Below, piece after piece: positions 35,735-44,688 of a stretch of DNA of 47,646 nt. Origin of the DNA: Butyrivibrio sp. (GTDB taxonomy: Bacteria > Bacillota > Clostridia > Lachnospirales > Lachnospiraceae); contig SVFV01000029.1 in the NCBI GenBank assembly GCA_015056655.1, positions 1 to 47,646 on the forward strand, in the 5' to 3' direction. Numbering within the stretch: position 1 is the stretch's first letter; every line of letters starts with the position of its first letter. Position numbers and translations under genes: made by a program. Under the pieces are notes generated by a model that made no database searches, was not told where the DNA came from, and worked only from the letters and a program-made list of their open reading frames with translations.

Positions 35735-37050
35735 TGTTCACAACCATTAAGAATGCATTCAAGATCAAAGATATCAGAATGAAATTACTGTTCACCTTTT
35801 GTATGTTATTGGTGATCAGACTCGGATCAGCAATTCCTGTACCTGGCATGAATGTCAGCGTATTCCAGGATTGGTTCAAGGAATTATCCGAAAATAATGC
35901 TTTTGGTTTCATGGATCGATTTACTGGTGGATCATTTGAGAATATGTCAATCTTGGCACTCAATATTACACCGTATATCACATCTTCAATCATTATTCAG
36001 CTACTCACAATTGCTATTCCTAAGTTTGAGGAATGGCAGCGTGATGGCGAGGATGGAAGAAAGAAGCTTGCAGCACTTACCCGTTATATAACTGTAGCAC
36101 TGGCTCTTATCGAGTCAGTCGCTATGGCAATCGGATTCTATCGCAACGGATTCCTTGTTGAGAAGTCTCCGCTTTATGTAATTCAGATAGTTGCAGCTCT
36201 TACAGCCGGCAGTGCATTTCTTATGTGGATCGGCGAGCGTATAACTGATAATGGTGTTGGAAATGGTATTTCTATCGTACTTACCATTAACATCATTTCA
36301 AGAATGCCTTCTGATTTGAGCAGCTTATTTACACAGTTTGTAACAGGTAGAAATATTGCTAAGGGAGTTGTATCAGTAATAATTATCGTTGCAGTAATCG
36401 TTGCAATGGTAGTTTTGGTAGTACTGCTTAATGGAGCAGAGCGCCGTATACCGGTACAGTATGCAAAAAAGATTCAGGGTAGAAGAACATATGGCGGCAA
36501 TCATTCAGAGATTCCTCTGAAGGTTAATACTGCAGGTGTTATGCCGATCATTTTTGCGATGTCTCTCTTCCAGTTCCCGATCATCATCAGCCAGCTTGTT
36601 GGCTACAAGGGAACAGGAGCTTGGAGTGAGGTCCTTAAATATTTGAACCAGAGCTACTGGTGTGATCCGGCAAAATTGAAATATTCAATTGGCCTTGTAG
36701 TATATGTATTGCTTTTAATATTCTTTGCATATTTCTACACATCGATCACATTCAATCCGCTTGAGATTGCGGATAACATGAAAAAGCAGGGTGGCTTTAT
36801 TCCTGGCATTCGTCCTGGAAAGCCTACCAGCGATTATTTAACAAACATTCTAAACTACATCATCTTTATCGGAGCTATTGGACTCACAATCATCGGTGTC
36901 CTTCCGATATTCTTCAATGGTGTATTTGGAGCTAACGTATCCTTCGGTGGTACGAGCCTTATCATTGTAGTAAGTGTAATTCTTGAGACGGTGAAACAGA
37001 TTGAATCACAGATGTTGGTACGTAATTATAAAGGTTTTTTAGATGATTAA
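35734..37050 (+). CDS. secY: Preprotein translocase subunit SecY
   Basis: 438 aa, the usual length. SecY forms the protein-conducting channel in the inner membrane. About ten hydrophobic helices are visible. Family signatures include GSAIPVPGM near residue 32, GGSFENMSILALNITPYITSS, and the conserved cytosolic loop ERRIPVQYAKK. The last part, GTSLIIVVSVILETVKQIES, is typical. The start overlaps rplO by one base (TAATG). It lies in its classical position before adk; a hairpin follows. Confidence 0.98.
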   Translation: MFTTIKNAFKIKDIRMKLLFTFCMLLVIRLGSAIPVPGMNVSVFQDWFKELSENNAFGFMDRFTGGSFENMSILALNITPYITSSIIIQLLTIAIPKFEEWQRDGEDGRKKLAALTRYITVALALIESVAMAIGFYRNGFLVEKSPLYVIQIVAALTAGSAFLMWIGERITDNGVGNGISIVLTINIISRMPSDLSSLFTQFVTGRNIAKGVVSVIIIVAVIVAMVVLVVLLNGAERRIPVQYAKKIQGRRTYGGNHSEIPLKVNTAGVMPIIFAMSLFQFPIIISQLVGYKGTGAWSEVLKYLNQSYWCDPAKLKYSIGLVVYVLLLIFFAYFYTSITFNPLEIADNMKKQGGFIPGIRPGKPTSDYLTNILNYIIFIGAIGLTIIGVLPIFFNGVFGANVSFGGTSLIIVVSVILETVKQIESQMLVRNYKGFLDD

Positions 37051-37056
37051 ATAACT

Positions 37057-37098
37057 AGAGGTTTAGGGGTCTGTAGTAATGCAGATCCCCGAACCTCT
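37057..37098 (+). promoter_or_regulatory. Hairpin between secY and adk able to compete for the adk ribosome binding site
   Basis: AGAGGTT (37057-37063) pairs with AACCTCT (37092-37098), continued by GGGG-TCTG with CAGA-T-CCCC. The right arm GAACCTC (37091-37097) is also complementary to GAGGTTC (37127-37133), which overlaps the adk ribosome binding site. The two pairings exclude each other. The tail TTGTTGTACATTT is a poor T run, so termination is weak at best. Confidence 0.5.
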
Positions 37099-37141
37099 TG
37101 TTGTACATTTAAACAATTTATAAGGGGAGGTTCTTCAAGCA

Positions 37142-37783
37142 ATGAAGATAATAATGTTAGGGGCACCTGGTGCTGGAAAAGGCACACAGGCGAAAATGAT
37201 AGCAGATAAATATAAGGTTCCGCATATTTCAACAGGAGATATTTTCAGAGCAAATATCAAAAATGGTACGGAACTTGGTAAGAAAGCTAAAGAATACATG
37301 GATAAGGGACAGCTTGTTCCTGATGAACTCACGGTTGAGATTCTTCTTGACAGAGTAGCTCAGGATGATTGCAAGAACGGATATGTTCTGGATGGTTTCC
37401 CGAGAACAATTCCTCAGGCTGATGTTCTTGATAAAGAGCTTACAAAGCTTGGTGATAAAGTTGATTTTGCAATCAATGTAGATGTTCCTGATGAAAATAT
37501 AGTACGCAGAATGTCTGGTAGAAGAGCATGCCTTAAGTGTGGTGCTACATATCACATCGAGCATATTCCTCCGAAGCAGGAAGGCATTTGCGATACATGC
37601 GGCAGCGAGCTTGTACAGAGGGATGATGATAAGCCTGAAACAGTACAGAATCGTCTGAGTGTATATCATGAGCAGACACAGCCACTTATCGATTACTACA
37701 ATGCAAAGAATATCCTTAAGTCTGTGGATGGAACAAAAGATATGCAGGAAGTATTTGCTGAAATAACAGGTATTCTTGGTTAA
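37142..37783 (+). CDS. adk: Adenylate kinase
   Basis: 213 aa. It converts ATP and AMP to two ADP. The P-loop is [11 protein letters not shown] near the N-terminus; AMP-binding residues lie in [10 protein letters not shown]; the lid is the zinc type with [15 protein letters not shown] and ICDTCGSEL, giving four cysteines. The ATG lies 11 nt after GGGGAGG, and that site may be masked by the hairpin downstream of secY. It keeps its common place between secY and map. Confidence 0.98.
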   Translation: MKIIMLGAPGAGKGTQAKMIADKYKVPHISTGDIFRANIKNGTELGKKAKEYMDKGQLVPDELTVEILLDRVAQDDCKNGYVLDGFPRTIPQADVLDKELTKLGDKVDFAINVDVPDENIVRRMSGRRACLKCGATYHIEHIPPKQEGICDTCGSELVQRDDDKPETVQNRLSVYHEQTQPLIDYYNAKNILKSVDGTKDMQEVFAEITGILG

Positions 37784-37801
37784 TAATTTGAGGTAATCAA
37801 A

Positions 37802-38557
37802 ATGCCTATTACAATCAAGTCAGATGAAGAATTGAACCTCATGAGAAAGTCAGGAAATATGCTGGCACAGGTTCATGAAGTGTTACATGAAGCTCTTAGG
37901 CCTGGTATTTCAACGCTAGAACTTGACGCGATTGGTGAGGAAGCCATCCGAAAACTTGGCGGAATACCTAATTGCAAAGACTACGAGGGATATCCGGCAT
38001 CTGTATGTATATCAGTTAATGATGAAGTGGTTCATGGAATCCCTAAGGCGGAAACAATCCTTAAGGAAGGCGATATAGTTACCTTTGATACTGGACTTAG
38101 CTATAAGGGATATCATTCTGATGCAGCCAGAACATGGGGAGTTGGAGAAATATCCCCAGAGGCGCAAAAGCTAATTGATGTTACTAAGCAAAGCTTCTTT
38201 GAAGGAATAAAATACGCCAAAGCCGGCGGCAGACTTTACGATATCTCAAAGGCCATCGACAAATTCATTAAGCCTTATGGGTACGGCATAGTGAGAGAGT
38301 TGACAGGCCATGGAATCGGAAAAGAACTACATGAGGAGCCATATATACCTAACTACCGTCAGTTTAGACGAGGTATAATAATGCTTCCTGGAATGACATT
38401 TTGTGTTGAGCCAATGATAACCATGGGAAAGAGGAAAATTGCTTTTCTAGATGATGAGTGGACGGTTGTCACACTGGACGGATCATTGGCTGCACATTAT
38501 GAAAATACCATTGCCATTACACCGGATGGTGAACCAGAAATCTTAACGATACTATAA
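37802..38557 (+). CDS. map: Methionine aminopeptidase, type I
   Basis: 251 aa. It removes the initiator methionine from nascent proteins. Metal ligands are visible: Asp in [18 protein letters not shown] (two), His in [12 protein letters not shown], Glu in MTFCVEPM, and the last Glu in HYENTIAIT. No zinc-finger extension is present. GAGG precedes the ATG, 18 nt after adk. Codon use is less biased than in its ribosomal neighbours. Confidence 0.97.
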   Translation: MPITIKSDEELNLMRKSGNMLAQVHEVLHEALRPGISTLELDAIGEEAIRKLGGIPNCKDYEGYPASVCISVNDEVVHGIPKAETILKEGDIVTFDTGLSYKGYHSDAARTWGVGEISPEAQKLIDVTKQSFFEGIKYAKAGGRLYDISKAIDKFIKPYGYGIVRELTGHGIGKELHEEPYIPNYRQFRRGIIMLPGMTFCVEPMITMGKRKIAFLDDEWTVVTLDGSLAAHYENTIAITPDGEPEILTIL

Positions 38558-38592
38558 ATGAACTTGTTACAGTAGATAGAAATGAGGAAAAA

Positions 38593-38811
38593 ATGTCTAA
38601 AGCAGATGTAATTGAAATTGAAGGAAAAGTTGTAGAAAAGCTTCCCAATACAATGTTTAAAGTTGAGCTTGAGAATGGTCATATTGTTCTTGCTCACATC
38701 AGTGGTAAGCTTAGACAGAACTTTATCCGTATACTCCCTGGAGACAAGGTAACACTTGAGCTTTCACCTTATGATCTCACAAAAGGAAGAATTATCTGGA
38801 GAGATAAGTAA
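38593..38811 (+). CDS. infA: Translation initiation factor IF-1
   Basis: 72 aa, the standard length. IF-1 blocks the A site during initiation. Typical: [40 protein letters not shown] and [20 protein letters not shown] is 7 nt before the ATG. Many related genomes have a KOW-domain gene between map and infA; it is absent here. Confidence 0.98.
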   Translation: MSKADVIEIEGKVVEKLPNTMFKVELENGHIVLAHISGKLRQNFIRILPGDKVTLELSPYDLTKGRIIWRDK

Positions 38812-38829
38812 TCACTTATAAAATAATAC

Positions 38830-38858
38830 TTGTAAATATATTTTATATATGGTATTAT
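38830..38858 (+). promoter_or_regulatory. Promoter candidate upstream of rpmJ
   Basis: TTGTAA (38830-38835), 17 nt, TATTAT (38853-38858). It would give the rpmJ-rpsM-rpsK-rpsD-rpoA-rplQ (alpha) block a separate start. Confidence 0.5.
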
Positions 38859-38927
38859 GTAATGCGGTCGCTTTTAGAGGGTGATAGTATGCCCTTTGAT
38901 AGGATGAACGTAGGAAAGGAGTTACAA

Positions 38928-39041
38928 ATGAAAGTAAGGTCTTCTGTTAAGCCTATGTGCGAAAAGTGCAAGGTTATCAAGAGAAAAGGCGTTATTCGTG
39001 TAATCTGCGAAAACCCTAAGCACAAACAGAGACAGGGCTGA
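38928..39041 (+). CDS. rpmJ: 50S ribosomal protein L36
   Basis: 37 aa, the usual size: [20 protein letters not shown], then [17 protein letters not shown]. It binds zinc through CEKC, a later cysteine in VICENPKH and the histidine. L36 holds the 23S rRNA fold near the factor-binding site. AAAGGAG is 8 nt before the ATG. A 198-nt structured gap follows. Confidence 0.97.
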   Translation: MKVRSSVKPMCEKCKVIKRKGVIRVICENPKHKQRQG

Positions 39042-39089
39042 TTCGAGTCATTTTGACATTACTTTTTGATACCAATGCGTATTGGAAAG

Positions 39090-39204
39090 ATCGGACCAGA
39101 AACTGTCCGATTGGGCTGCATCATTGCCCCAATCAAATAAGTAACATAAGGGAGACGGAATATTCCGCTGATACCCAATTCTGATTAGACGAATAATCAG
39201 AATT
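39090..39204 (+). promoter_or_regulatory. Stacked hairpins between rpmJ and rpsM
   Basis: In the 198-nt gap: ATCGGAC-(8 nt)-GTCCGAT (39090-39111); TTGGGC-(9 nt)-GCCCCAA (39111-39132); the palindrome CGGAATATTCCG (39156-39167); and a perfect 10-bp stem AATTCTGATT..AATCAGAATT (39177-39204) about 25 nt before the rpsM ribosome binding site. The last stem has CAACAAC before a T6 run, so termination is doubtful. The array suggests an alpha-operon leader. Confidence 0.55.
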
Positions 39205-39239
39205 CAACAACTTTTTTAATTAGATGGAGGATATTTAAA

Positions 39240-39608
39240 ATGGCTCGTATTGCAGGTGTAGATTTACCTAGAGATAAGCGAGTTGAGATTGGTCTTACTT
39301 ATATCTATGGAATTGGTAGAACAAGCTCAAACAAAATTCTTGAGGCTGCAAAAGTAAATCCGGACACACGTGTTCGTGATCTCACAGATGATGAAGTAAA
39401 GAAGATTGCTGAGATCATCGGTAATGATTATGAAGTAGAGGGTGACCTCAGAAGAGAAATCGCTATGAACATCAAGCGCCTTTCTGAGATCGGATGCTAC
39501 AGAGGAATTCGTCACAGAAGAGGACTTCCTGTTCGTGGTCAGAGAACAAAGACCAACGCTAGAACAAGAAAAGGTCCTAAGAGAACAATCGCTAATAAGA
39601 AGAAGTAA
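39240..39608 (+). CDS. rpsM: 30S ribosomal protein S13
   Basis: 122 aa. S13 lies in the head and forms intersubunit bridges. Typical: [34 protein letters not shown], and the basic tail [26 protein letters not shown] is about 10 nt before the ATG. Confidence 0.98.
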   Translation: MARIAGVDLPRDKRVEIGLTYIYGIGRTSSNKILEAAKVNPDTRVRDLTDDEVKKIAEIIGNDYEVEGDLRREIAMNIKRLSEIGCYRGIRHRRGLPVRGQRTKTNARTRKGPKRTIANKKK

Positions 39609-39666
39609 TTCTCTTATTATATAGTAACTTAGAAATTAACATAGGAAGAAAGTAGGTTAGTTTAAA

Positions 39667-40065
39667 ATGGCAAATCAGAAAACTAGTGCTTCTAAAGGTA
39701 AGAAGCGTGTCAAGAAGAACGTTGAACACGGACAGGCACACATTCAGTCATCTTTCAATAACACTATCGTTACATTGACAGATGCTGCAGGTAATGCTCT
39801 TAGTTGGGCAAGTGCTGGTGGTCTCGGATTTAAGGGTTCAAGGAAATCTACTCCTTATGCTGCACAGATGGCTGCAGAGACAGCAACAAAGGCTGCACTT
39901 ATTCATGGCCTTAAGACTGTTGATGTCTTTGTAAAGGGACCGGGTTCAGGAAGAGAAGCTGCAATCAGAGCTCTTGCTGCAAGTGGCCTTACTGTTACCA
40001 GTATTACGGATGTAACTCCTGTACCTCATAACGGATGCCGCCCGCCCAAGCGCCGCAGAGTATAA
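39667..40065 (+). CDS. rpsK: 30S ribosomal protein S11
   Basis: 132 aa. S11 is on the platform near the mRNA exit. Typical: [39 protein letters not shown] and [16 protein letters not shown] at the end. The ribosome binding site is weak (GTAGGTTAG), with most similarity further upstream; translation may be coupled to rpsM. Confidence 0.97.
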   Translation: MANQKTSASKGKKRVKKNVEHGQAHIQSSFNNTIVTLTDAAGNALSWASAGGLGFKGSRKSTPYAAQMAAETATKAALIHGLKTVDVFVKGPGSGREAAIRALAASGLTVTSITDVTPVPHNGCRPPKRRRV

Positions 40066-40084
40066 TCCTATTATGATATTCATT

Positions 40085-40197
40085 CAGAGCCGGCGTTTTA
40101 CGTTTGGCTCTGATGGAGTATATAGACACTATTAACATTTAACTCGTTGGAAGAAGGTGTCGAAAGGCGCTGTAAACAACATCAGGAGTTATCCTGA
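40085..40197 (+). promoter_or_regulatory. Structured leader between rpsK and rpsD (candidate S4 site)
   Basis: CAGAGCC..GGCTCTG (40085-40112); GTTG (40146-40149) with CAAC (40177-40180) around GTGTC-GAAA-GGCGC (40157-40170, GNRA loop); and TCAGGA-GTTA-TCCTGA (40182-40197). The last hairpin ends just before the rpsD ribosome binding site. S4 represses its own synthesis in both Escherichia coli and Bacillus subtilis through leader structures; identity here rests on position and fold. Confidence 0.55.
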
Positions 40198-40215
40198 AAA
40201 AGAAAGGAGCCAATA

Positions 40216-40809
40216 ATGGCAGTAAACAGAGTTCCAGTACTTAAGAGATGCAGATCCCTTGATTTGGATCCCACATTCCTTGGATATGACAAGAAGTCCA
40301 AGAGAACAAACAGCAGAGCTAACAAGAAGATGAGTGAATACGGACTTCAGCTTCGTGAGAAGCAGAAGGCTAAGTTCATTTACGGCGTTCTTGAGAAGCC
40401 TTTCCGTAACTACTACGACAAGGCTGATCGTCAGAAGGGTCAGACTGGTGAAAACCTCATGGTTCTTCTTGAGCGCAGACTTGATAATGTTATTTTCCGT
40501 ATGGGCTTTGCAAGAACAAGAAGAGAAGCTAGACAGGTTGTTCTTCATAAGTTCATCACAGTAAATGGTAAGGTTGTAAACGTTCCTTCATACCTCATCA
40601 AAGCAGGTGATGTTATTGAGGTAAGAGAGGCTGCAAGAAGCACACAGAGATTTAAGGATATCACAGAGATCACAGTTGGTAGACTTGTTCCCGAGTGGCT
40701 TGATGTAAACAAGGATAGCCTCAGTGGTACAGTTAAAGAATTCCCTTCAAGAGAAGTAATCGACGTTCCTGTTGACGAAATGTTGATCGTCGAGTTGTAT
40801 TCTAAATAA
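40216..40809 (+). CDS. rpsD: 30S ribosomal protein S4
   Basis: 197 aa. S4 starts assembly of the small subunit. It is the zinc-free form: the N-terminus MAVNRVPVLKRCRSLDLD has a single cysteine. The S4 RNA-binding domain follows as RLDNVIFRMGFARTRREARQ and VNGKVVNVPSYLIKAGD. AAAGGAG precedes the ATG. In the usual alpha-operon order it precedes rpoA. Confidence 0.97.
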   Translation: MAVNRVPVLKRCRSLDLDPTFLGYDKKSKRTNSRANKKMSEYGLQLREKQKAKFIYGVLEKPFRNYYDKADRQKGQTGENLMVLLERRLDNVIFRMGFARTRREARQVVLHKFITVNGKVVNVPSYLIKAGDVIEVREAARSTQRFKDITEITVGRLVPEWLDVNKDSLSGTVKEFPSREVIDVPVDEMLIVELYSK

Positions 40810-40848
40810 GTTTAGGACACACTATAAAACCAAAAGGAGGGTATGTCA

Positions 40849-41811
40849 GTGTTTGATTTTGAAAGACCAAATATTGAAGTTGCTGAAGTTTCAGAGGACA
40901 AGAAGTACGGCAGATTTATCGTTGAGCCCCTTGAGAGAGGCTATGGTATAACTCTTGGTAATTCACTTAGAAGAATTATGTTATCTTCATTGCCCGGAGC
41001 AGCAGTAAGTCAGGTCAAAATCGAAGGTGTACTGCATGAATTCAGTCCTATTCCTGGAGTAAAGGAAGACGTAACTGAAATCATTATGAATATCAAGAAT
41101 CTTGCTATATGCAATAACTCAGATACAAACGAGCCTAAGACTGCTTATATCGAGTACACAGGCGAGGGTGTAGTTACTGCAGCTGATATTCAGGTTGATC
41201 AGGATATCGAGATTAAGAACCCTGATCAGGTTATTGCTACACTGTCCGGCAAGGATGCTAAGCTCTACATGGAGCTTACAATTACAAAGGGAAGAGGATA
41301 TGTAAGTTCTGATAAGAACAAGAGCGCAGATCTTCCTATCGGCGTAATTGCTGTAGATTCAATCTACACACCTGTTGAGCGTGTTAACGTTAGTGTAGAA
41401 AATACACGTGTAGGTCAGGTAACTGATTATGATAAGCTGACACTTGATGTTCATACAAACGGAACACTTGGCCCTGATGAGGCAGTAAGCCTTGCAGCTA
41501 AGGTTCTGAGCGAGCATCTTAGCCTCTTTATCGATCTGTCTGAGAATGCCAAGACTGCAGAAGTTATGGTAGAGAAGGACAGCGATGAGAAAGAAAAGGT
41601 TCTGGAGATGAGCATTGATGAGCTTGAGCTCAGCGTTCGCTCATTCAACTGCCTTAAGAGAGCAGGTATCAACACTGTTGAGGAGCTCACAAACAAGACT
41701 TCTGACGATATGATGAAGGTTCGTAACCTTGGTCGTAAGTCACTTGAGGAAGTTCTTGCAAAGCTTGATGAACTCGGACTTGCACTCAGAGCTGGTGAAG
41801 AACAGAACTGA
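40849..41811 (+). CDS. rpoA: DNA-directed RNA polymerase alpha subunit
   Basis: 320 aa from the GTG at 40849, 8 nt after AAGGAGG, giving the family-like start [11 protein letters not shown]; an ATG at 40843 is only 2 nt from that site, so I prefer the GTG. Alpha dimerises to start polymerase assembly. N-terminal domain: [32 protein letters not shown]. The C-terminal domain, which contacts UP elements and activators, carries [15 protein letters not shown] and [16 protein letters not shown]. Confidence 0.97.
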   Translation: MFDFERPNIEVAEVSEDKKYGRFIVEPLERGYGITLGNSLRRIMLSSLPGAAVSQVKIEGVLHEFSPIPGVKEDVTEIIMNIKNLAICNNSDTNEPKTAYIEYTGEGVVTAADIQVDQDIEIKNPDQVIATLSGKDAKLYMELTITKGRGYVSSDKNKSADLPIGVIAVDSIYTPVERVNVSVENTRVGQVTDYDKLTLDVHTNGTLGPDEAVSLAAKVLSEHLSLFIDLSENAKTAEVMVEKDSDEKEKVLEMSIDELELSVRSFNCLKRAGINTVEELTNKTSDDMMKVRNLGRKSLEEVLAKLDELGLALRAGEEQN

Positions 41812-41968
41812 TAGTAACAAAGTTATAGTATTCGCTGAAGGTAAAGCCGATGTGTACTGATGCGGATTCTCATAGGTAAACATTGTATATGGGAAATAAA
41901 TCCAAAGAGTATTCCTATATGCGCCAAGGCAGAGGGAACTCTGCAATTGAGAAAGGATGTAAATAATT

Positions 41969-42505
41969 ATGGCAATGTACAGAAAGTTAGGCAAAGCAAC
42001 AAAGCCTAGAAGAGCACTTCTTAGAAACCAGGTAACACAGCTTCTTTACAATGGTAAGATCGTTACAACCGAGGCTAGAGCTAAGGAAGTAAAGAAGATT
42101 GTTGAGCCTATCATCACACTTGCTGCTAAAGAGATGGACAACTACGAGACTGTTACAGTTGAGGCAAAGGTTGCTCGTAAGGATAAGGACGGCAAGCGCG
42201 TTAAGGAAGTTAAGGATGGCAAGAAGGTAACAGTTTATGATACTGTTCAGAAAGAGATCAAGAAGGATAAGCCTTCACGTATGCACGCTAGAAGACAGAT
42301 TCTCAAGACTCTTTATCCTGTAACTGAAGTTCCGAAGGAGAACGCAGGTAAGAAGAAGAACACAAAGGAAATCGACCTTGTTGATAAGCTTTTCACAGAG
42401 TATGGTCCTAAGTACGCTAACCGTAACGGTGGTTACACAAGAATCGTTAAGATTGGTCAGCGTAAGGGCGATGCTGCTATGATGGTTGTTCTTGAGCTCA
42501 TCTAA
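41969..42505 (+). CDS. rplQ: 50S ribosomal protein L17 with internal insertion
   Basis: 178 aa, against about 115-130 aa in most bacteria. The N-terminal domain (MAMYRKLGKATKPRRALLRN and TTEARAKEVKKIVEP, residues 1-54) and the C-terminal part (HARRQILKTLYPV, LFTEYGPKYANRNGGYTRIV) are standard. In between, residues about 55-105 form a lysine- and valine-rich insertion, with a smaller lysine-rich one near 121-136. AAAGGATG precedes the ATG. The 157-nt gap after rpoA holds a small hairpin GCAGA..TCTGC (41929-41944). It is the last gene of the superoperon. Confidence 0.96.
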   Translation: MAMYRKLGKATKPRRALLRNQVTQLLYNGKIVTTEARAKEVKKIVEPIITLAAKEMDNYETVTVEAKVARKDKDGKRVKEVKDGKKVTVYDTVQKEIKKDKPSRMHARRQILKTLYPVTEVPKENAGKKKNTKEIDLVDKLFTEYGPKYANRNGGYTRIVKIGQRKGDAAMMVVLELI

Positions 42506-42526
42506 TAAACGAATTGCATTAAAATG

Positions 42527-42557
42527 GCGCCGCATCAGTAATGATGCGGCGCTTTTT
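42527..42557 (+). terminator. Intrinsic terminator at the end of the S10-spc-alpha superoperon
   Basis: A perfect 10-bp GC-rich stem, GCGCCGCATC (42527-42536) with GATGCGGCGC (42543-42552), then TTTTT. Confidence 0.95.
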
Positions 42558-42620
42558 CATAGGTAAATATAAAAAACGAATATCTGAATTAACTATAGAT
42601 TTTTATATAACAAAAAGATA

Positions 42621-42779
42621 CTACTTATCGACAGAGCTACTGGTTCCATAAGCAGTTTCAGGATGCTTTTGTGCATACTGAGCTAAAGTCTCGTTTCCAT
42701 TAAGGCTTCTGGCGAGAAATGCACATAGAATTATTACAAATATCATTATTATTGCGGGTTTAATATATTGTTCAAACAT
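42621..42779 (-). CDS. Possible 52-aa single-pass membrane peptide
   Basis: On the minus strand an ATG-to-TAG frame encodes 52 aa: MFEQYIKPAIIMIFVIILCA starts it, a positive residue then a clear hydrophobic helix (about residues 9-22), followed by FLARSLNGNETLAQYAQKHP and a short polar tail. The layout is that of a small single-pass membrane protein. The ribosome binding site is weak (AAGAT) and no promoter is convincing, so this may be a chance frame; yet the gap of over 400 nt between rplQ and ecfA1 contains no other gene. I know no function for it. Confidence 0.45.
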   Translation of the reverse strand: MFEQYIKPAIIMIFVIILCAFLARSLNGNETLAQYAQKHPETAYGTSSSVDK

Positions 42780-42937
42780 GAAAATATCTTAACATATTAT
42801 TGCAGTATAGAATAGATTATTGTTTTTAGTGATTTAATATAATAAAATACATACGATATGCACATTTGCTGACAAAAGCAATGAAGGATGCAGAGAATAA
42901 CTGACATTATATAGAATACATAAAGCCAGAATGGCAA

Positions 42938-43813
42938 ATGGGAATAACAATGGGAACAGAGAAAATGCTCCGCGCGGAGAATCTGACATTTGAATATATA
43001 AGGCGAGATGAAGAAGGCAACGTCGAGGGCATTACTACAGCTATAGATGATGTGACATTAGATGTTAATGCTGGTGAATTCATCTCAATACTTGGGCATA
43101 ATGGATCAGGCAAATCCACACTGGCTAAGCATATTAATGCACTTCTTTTCCCGACTCAGGGAACAGTATGGGTTGATGGCCTAAACACCATGGATGCCGA
43201 CAACATCTGGGACATTAGACAGAAGGCTGGAATGGTTTTCCAAAACCCCGATAATCAGATAATTGGTCAGATAGTTGAGGAAGATGTTGGCTTTGGACCA
43301 GAGAACATGGGCGTGCCAACAAAAGAGATATGGGAACGTGTAGAGGAGAGCCTTAAGGCAGTAGGCATGTACGAGTTTAGGAAAAGCTCACCTAACCATC
43401 TATCGGGTGGCCAGAAACAGAGAGTTTCCATAGCAGGAGTAATAGCTATGCACCCAAAATGCATAGTTTTGGATGAGCCTACGGCTATGCTTGATCCTAA
43501 CGGAAGAAGGGATGTTATTCGAGCAGCCAGAGCCCTTAACGATGTAGAAGGAATAACCATCATTCTGATCACTCATTACATGGAAGAAGTCATCTACTCT
43601 GACAGAGTTTTTGTAATGGATAAAGGACATGTGGAAATGCAGGGAACACCCCGAGAGATTTTTTCACAGGTCGACAGATTAAACGAATTAAGACTAGGCG
43701 TTCCTCAGGTTACCTCTCTTGCTTACGAGCTAAAAAATAGAGGACTCAATATACCTGAAGGAATACTTACAAGAGATGAGCTTGTAGAAGCTATAAAAGC
43801 ACTGCGCTATTAA
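42938..43813 (+). CDS. ecfA1: Energy-coupling factor transporter ATPase 1
   Basis: 291 aa, or 287 if the ATG at 42950, which has GGGA 6 nt upstream, is used; neither start has a strong site. It is one of the two ATPases that drive ECF vitamin and metal uptake. Walker [14 protein letters not shown]-loop VFQNPDNQ, signature [13 protein letters not shown], Walker [13 protein letters not shown] and the switch histidine ILITHYM are intact. The C-terminal domain binds EcfT and its partner. It is followed after 9 nt by ecfA2. The coding start lies in an AT-rich region without a clear promoter. Confidence 0.95.
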   Translation: MGITMGTEKMLRAENLTFEYIRRDEEGNVEGITTAIDDVTLDVNAGEFISILGHNGSGKSTLAKHINALLFPTQGTVWVDGLNTMDADNIWDIRQKAGMVFQNPDNQIIGQIVEEDVGFGPENMGVPTKEIWERVEESLKAVGMYEFRKSSPNHLSGGQKQRVSIAGVIAMHPKCIVLDEPTAMLDPNGRRDVIRAARALNDVEGITIILITHYMEEVIYSDRVFVMDKGHVEMQGTPREIFSQVDRLNELRLGVPQVTSLAYELKNRGLNIPEGILTRDELVEAIKALRY

Positions 43814-43822
43814 GAGGTTTGC

Positions 43823-44665
43823 ATGGCAATAATACTAGATCACATAAACTACATATATGATGCTGAAACAGCAATGGCACATGCAGCTCTTAAAGATGTG
43901 TCACTTCAGATACCTGATGGACAGTTTATTGGACTCATTGGACACACAGGATCTGGAAAATCCACACTTATTCAGCATATGAACGGACTTGTTAAGCCTA
44001 CATCAGGAGCTGTCTATTTTGATGGAAAAGATATAAGCGATCCGGACTTTGATACAAAAGACCTAAGATCTAAGGTTGGACTTGTTTTCCAGTATCCTGA
44101 ACATCAGCTTTTTGAAATAGATTGCTTTACTGACGTGTGCTTTGGCCCCAAAAACCTTGGATTACCCAAGAAAGAGGTTGAGCTTAGAGCCTATGAAGCA
44201 CTAAAACAGGTTGGACTTCCTGATGAATACTTTTATCAGTCACCTTTTGACTTATCAGGTGGACAAAAGAGAAGAGTGGCAATCGCTGGCGTTATAGCTA
44301 TGAAGCCACAGGTTTTGATACTTGATGAGCCAACGGCGGGACTTGATCCCAAAGGAAGGGACGAAATCCTTGGACTTATCAGCAAACTCCATGAAACAAT
44401 GGGAATCACTGTTATTCTGGTATCCCACAGTATGGAAGATGTGGCTGATTATGTAGACAGAATCATCGTAATGAATAAAGGCCAGGTGGCTTTTGATGGA
44501 GAACCCAAGGCAGTTTTCTCACATTATGAAGAACTTGAGAAAATTGGGCTTGCAGCACCGCAGGTTACCTATGTTATGCAGGAGCTTAAAAAATCCGGAT
44601 TTCCGGTAAACACGGACGCTACAACAATAACAGAAGCCGCTGATGAAATAATGAGAATAATGTAA
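43823..44665 (+). CDS. ecfA2: Energy-coupling factor transporter ATPase 2
   Basis: 280 aa, the second ATPase of the ECF module. Walker A GHTGSGKSTLIQH, Q-loop VFQYPEHQ, signature LSGGQKRRVAIAG, Walker B VLILDEPTAGLD and switch histidine VSHSMED are complete. EcfA1 and EcfA2 form a heterodimer. GAGG is close to the ATG. Codon use is the ordinary genomic type, less biased than in the ribosomal genes. Confidence 0.96.
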   Translation: MAIILDHINYIYDAETAMAHAALKDVSLQIPDGQFIGLIGHTGSGKSTLIQHMNGLVKPTSGAVYFDGKDISDPDFDTKDLRSKVGLVFQYPEHQLFEIDCFTDVCFGPKNLGLPKKEVELRAYEALKQVGLPDEYFYQSPFDLSGGQKRRVAIAGVIAMKPQVLILDEPTAGLDPKGRDEILGLISKLHETMGITVILVSHSMEDVADYVDRIIVMNKGQVAFDGEPKAVFSHYEELEKIGLAAPQVTYVMQELKKSGFPVNTDATTITEAADEIMRIM

Positions 44666-44688
44666 ATCGACTTGGAGAATGCATATAG

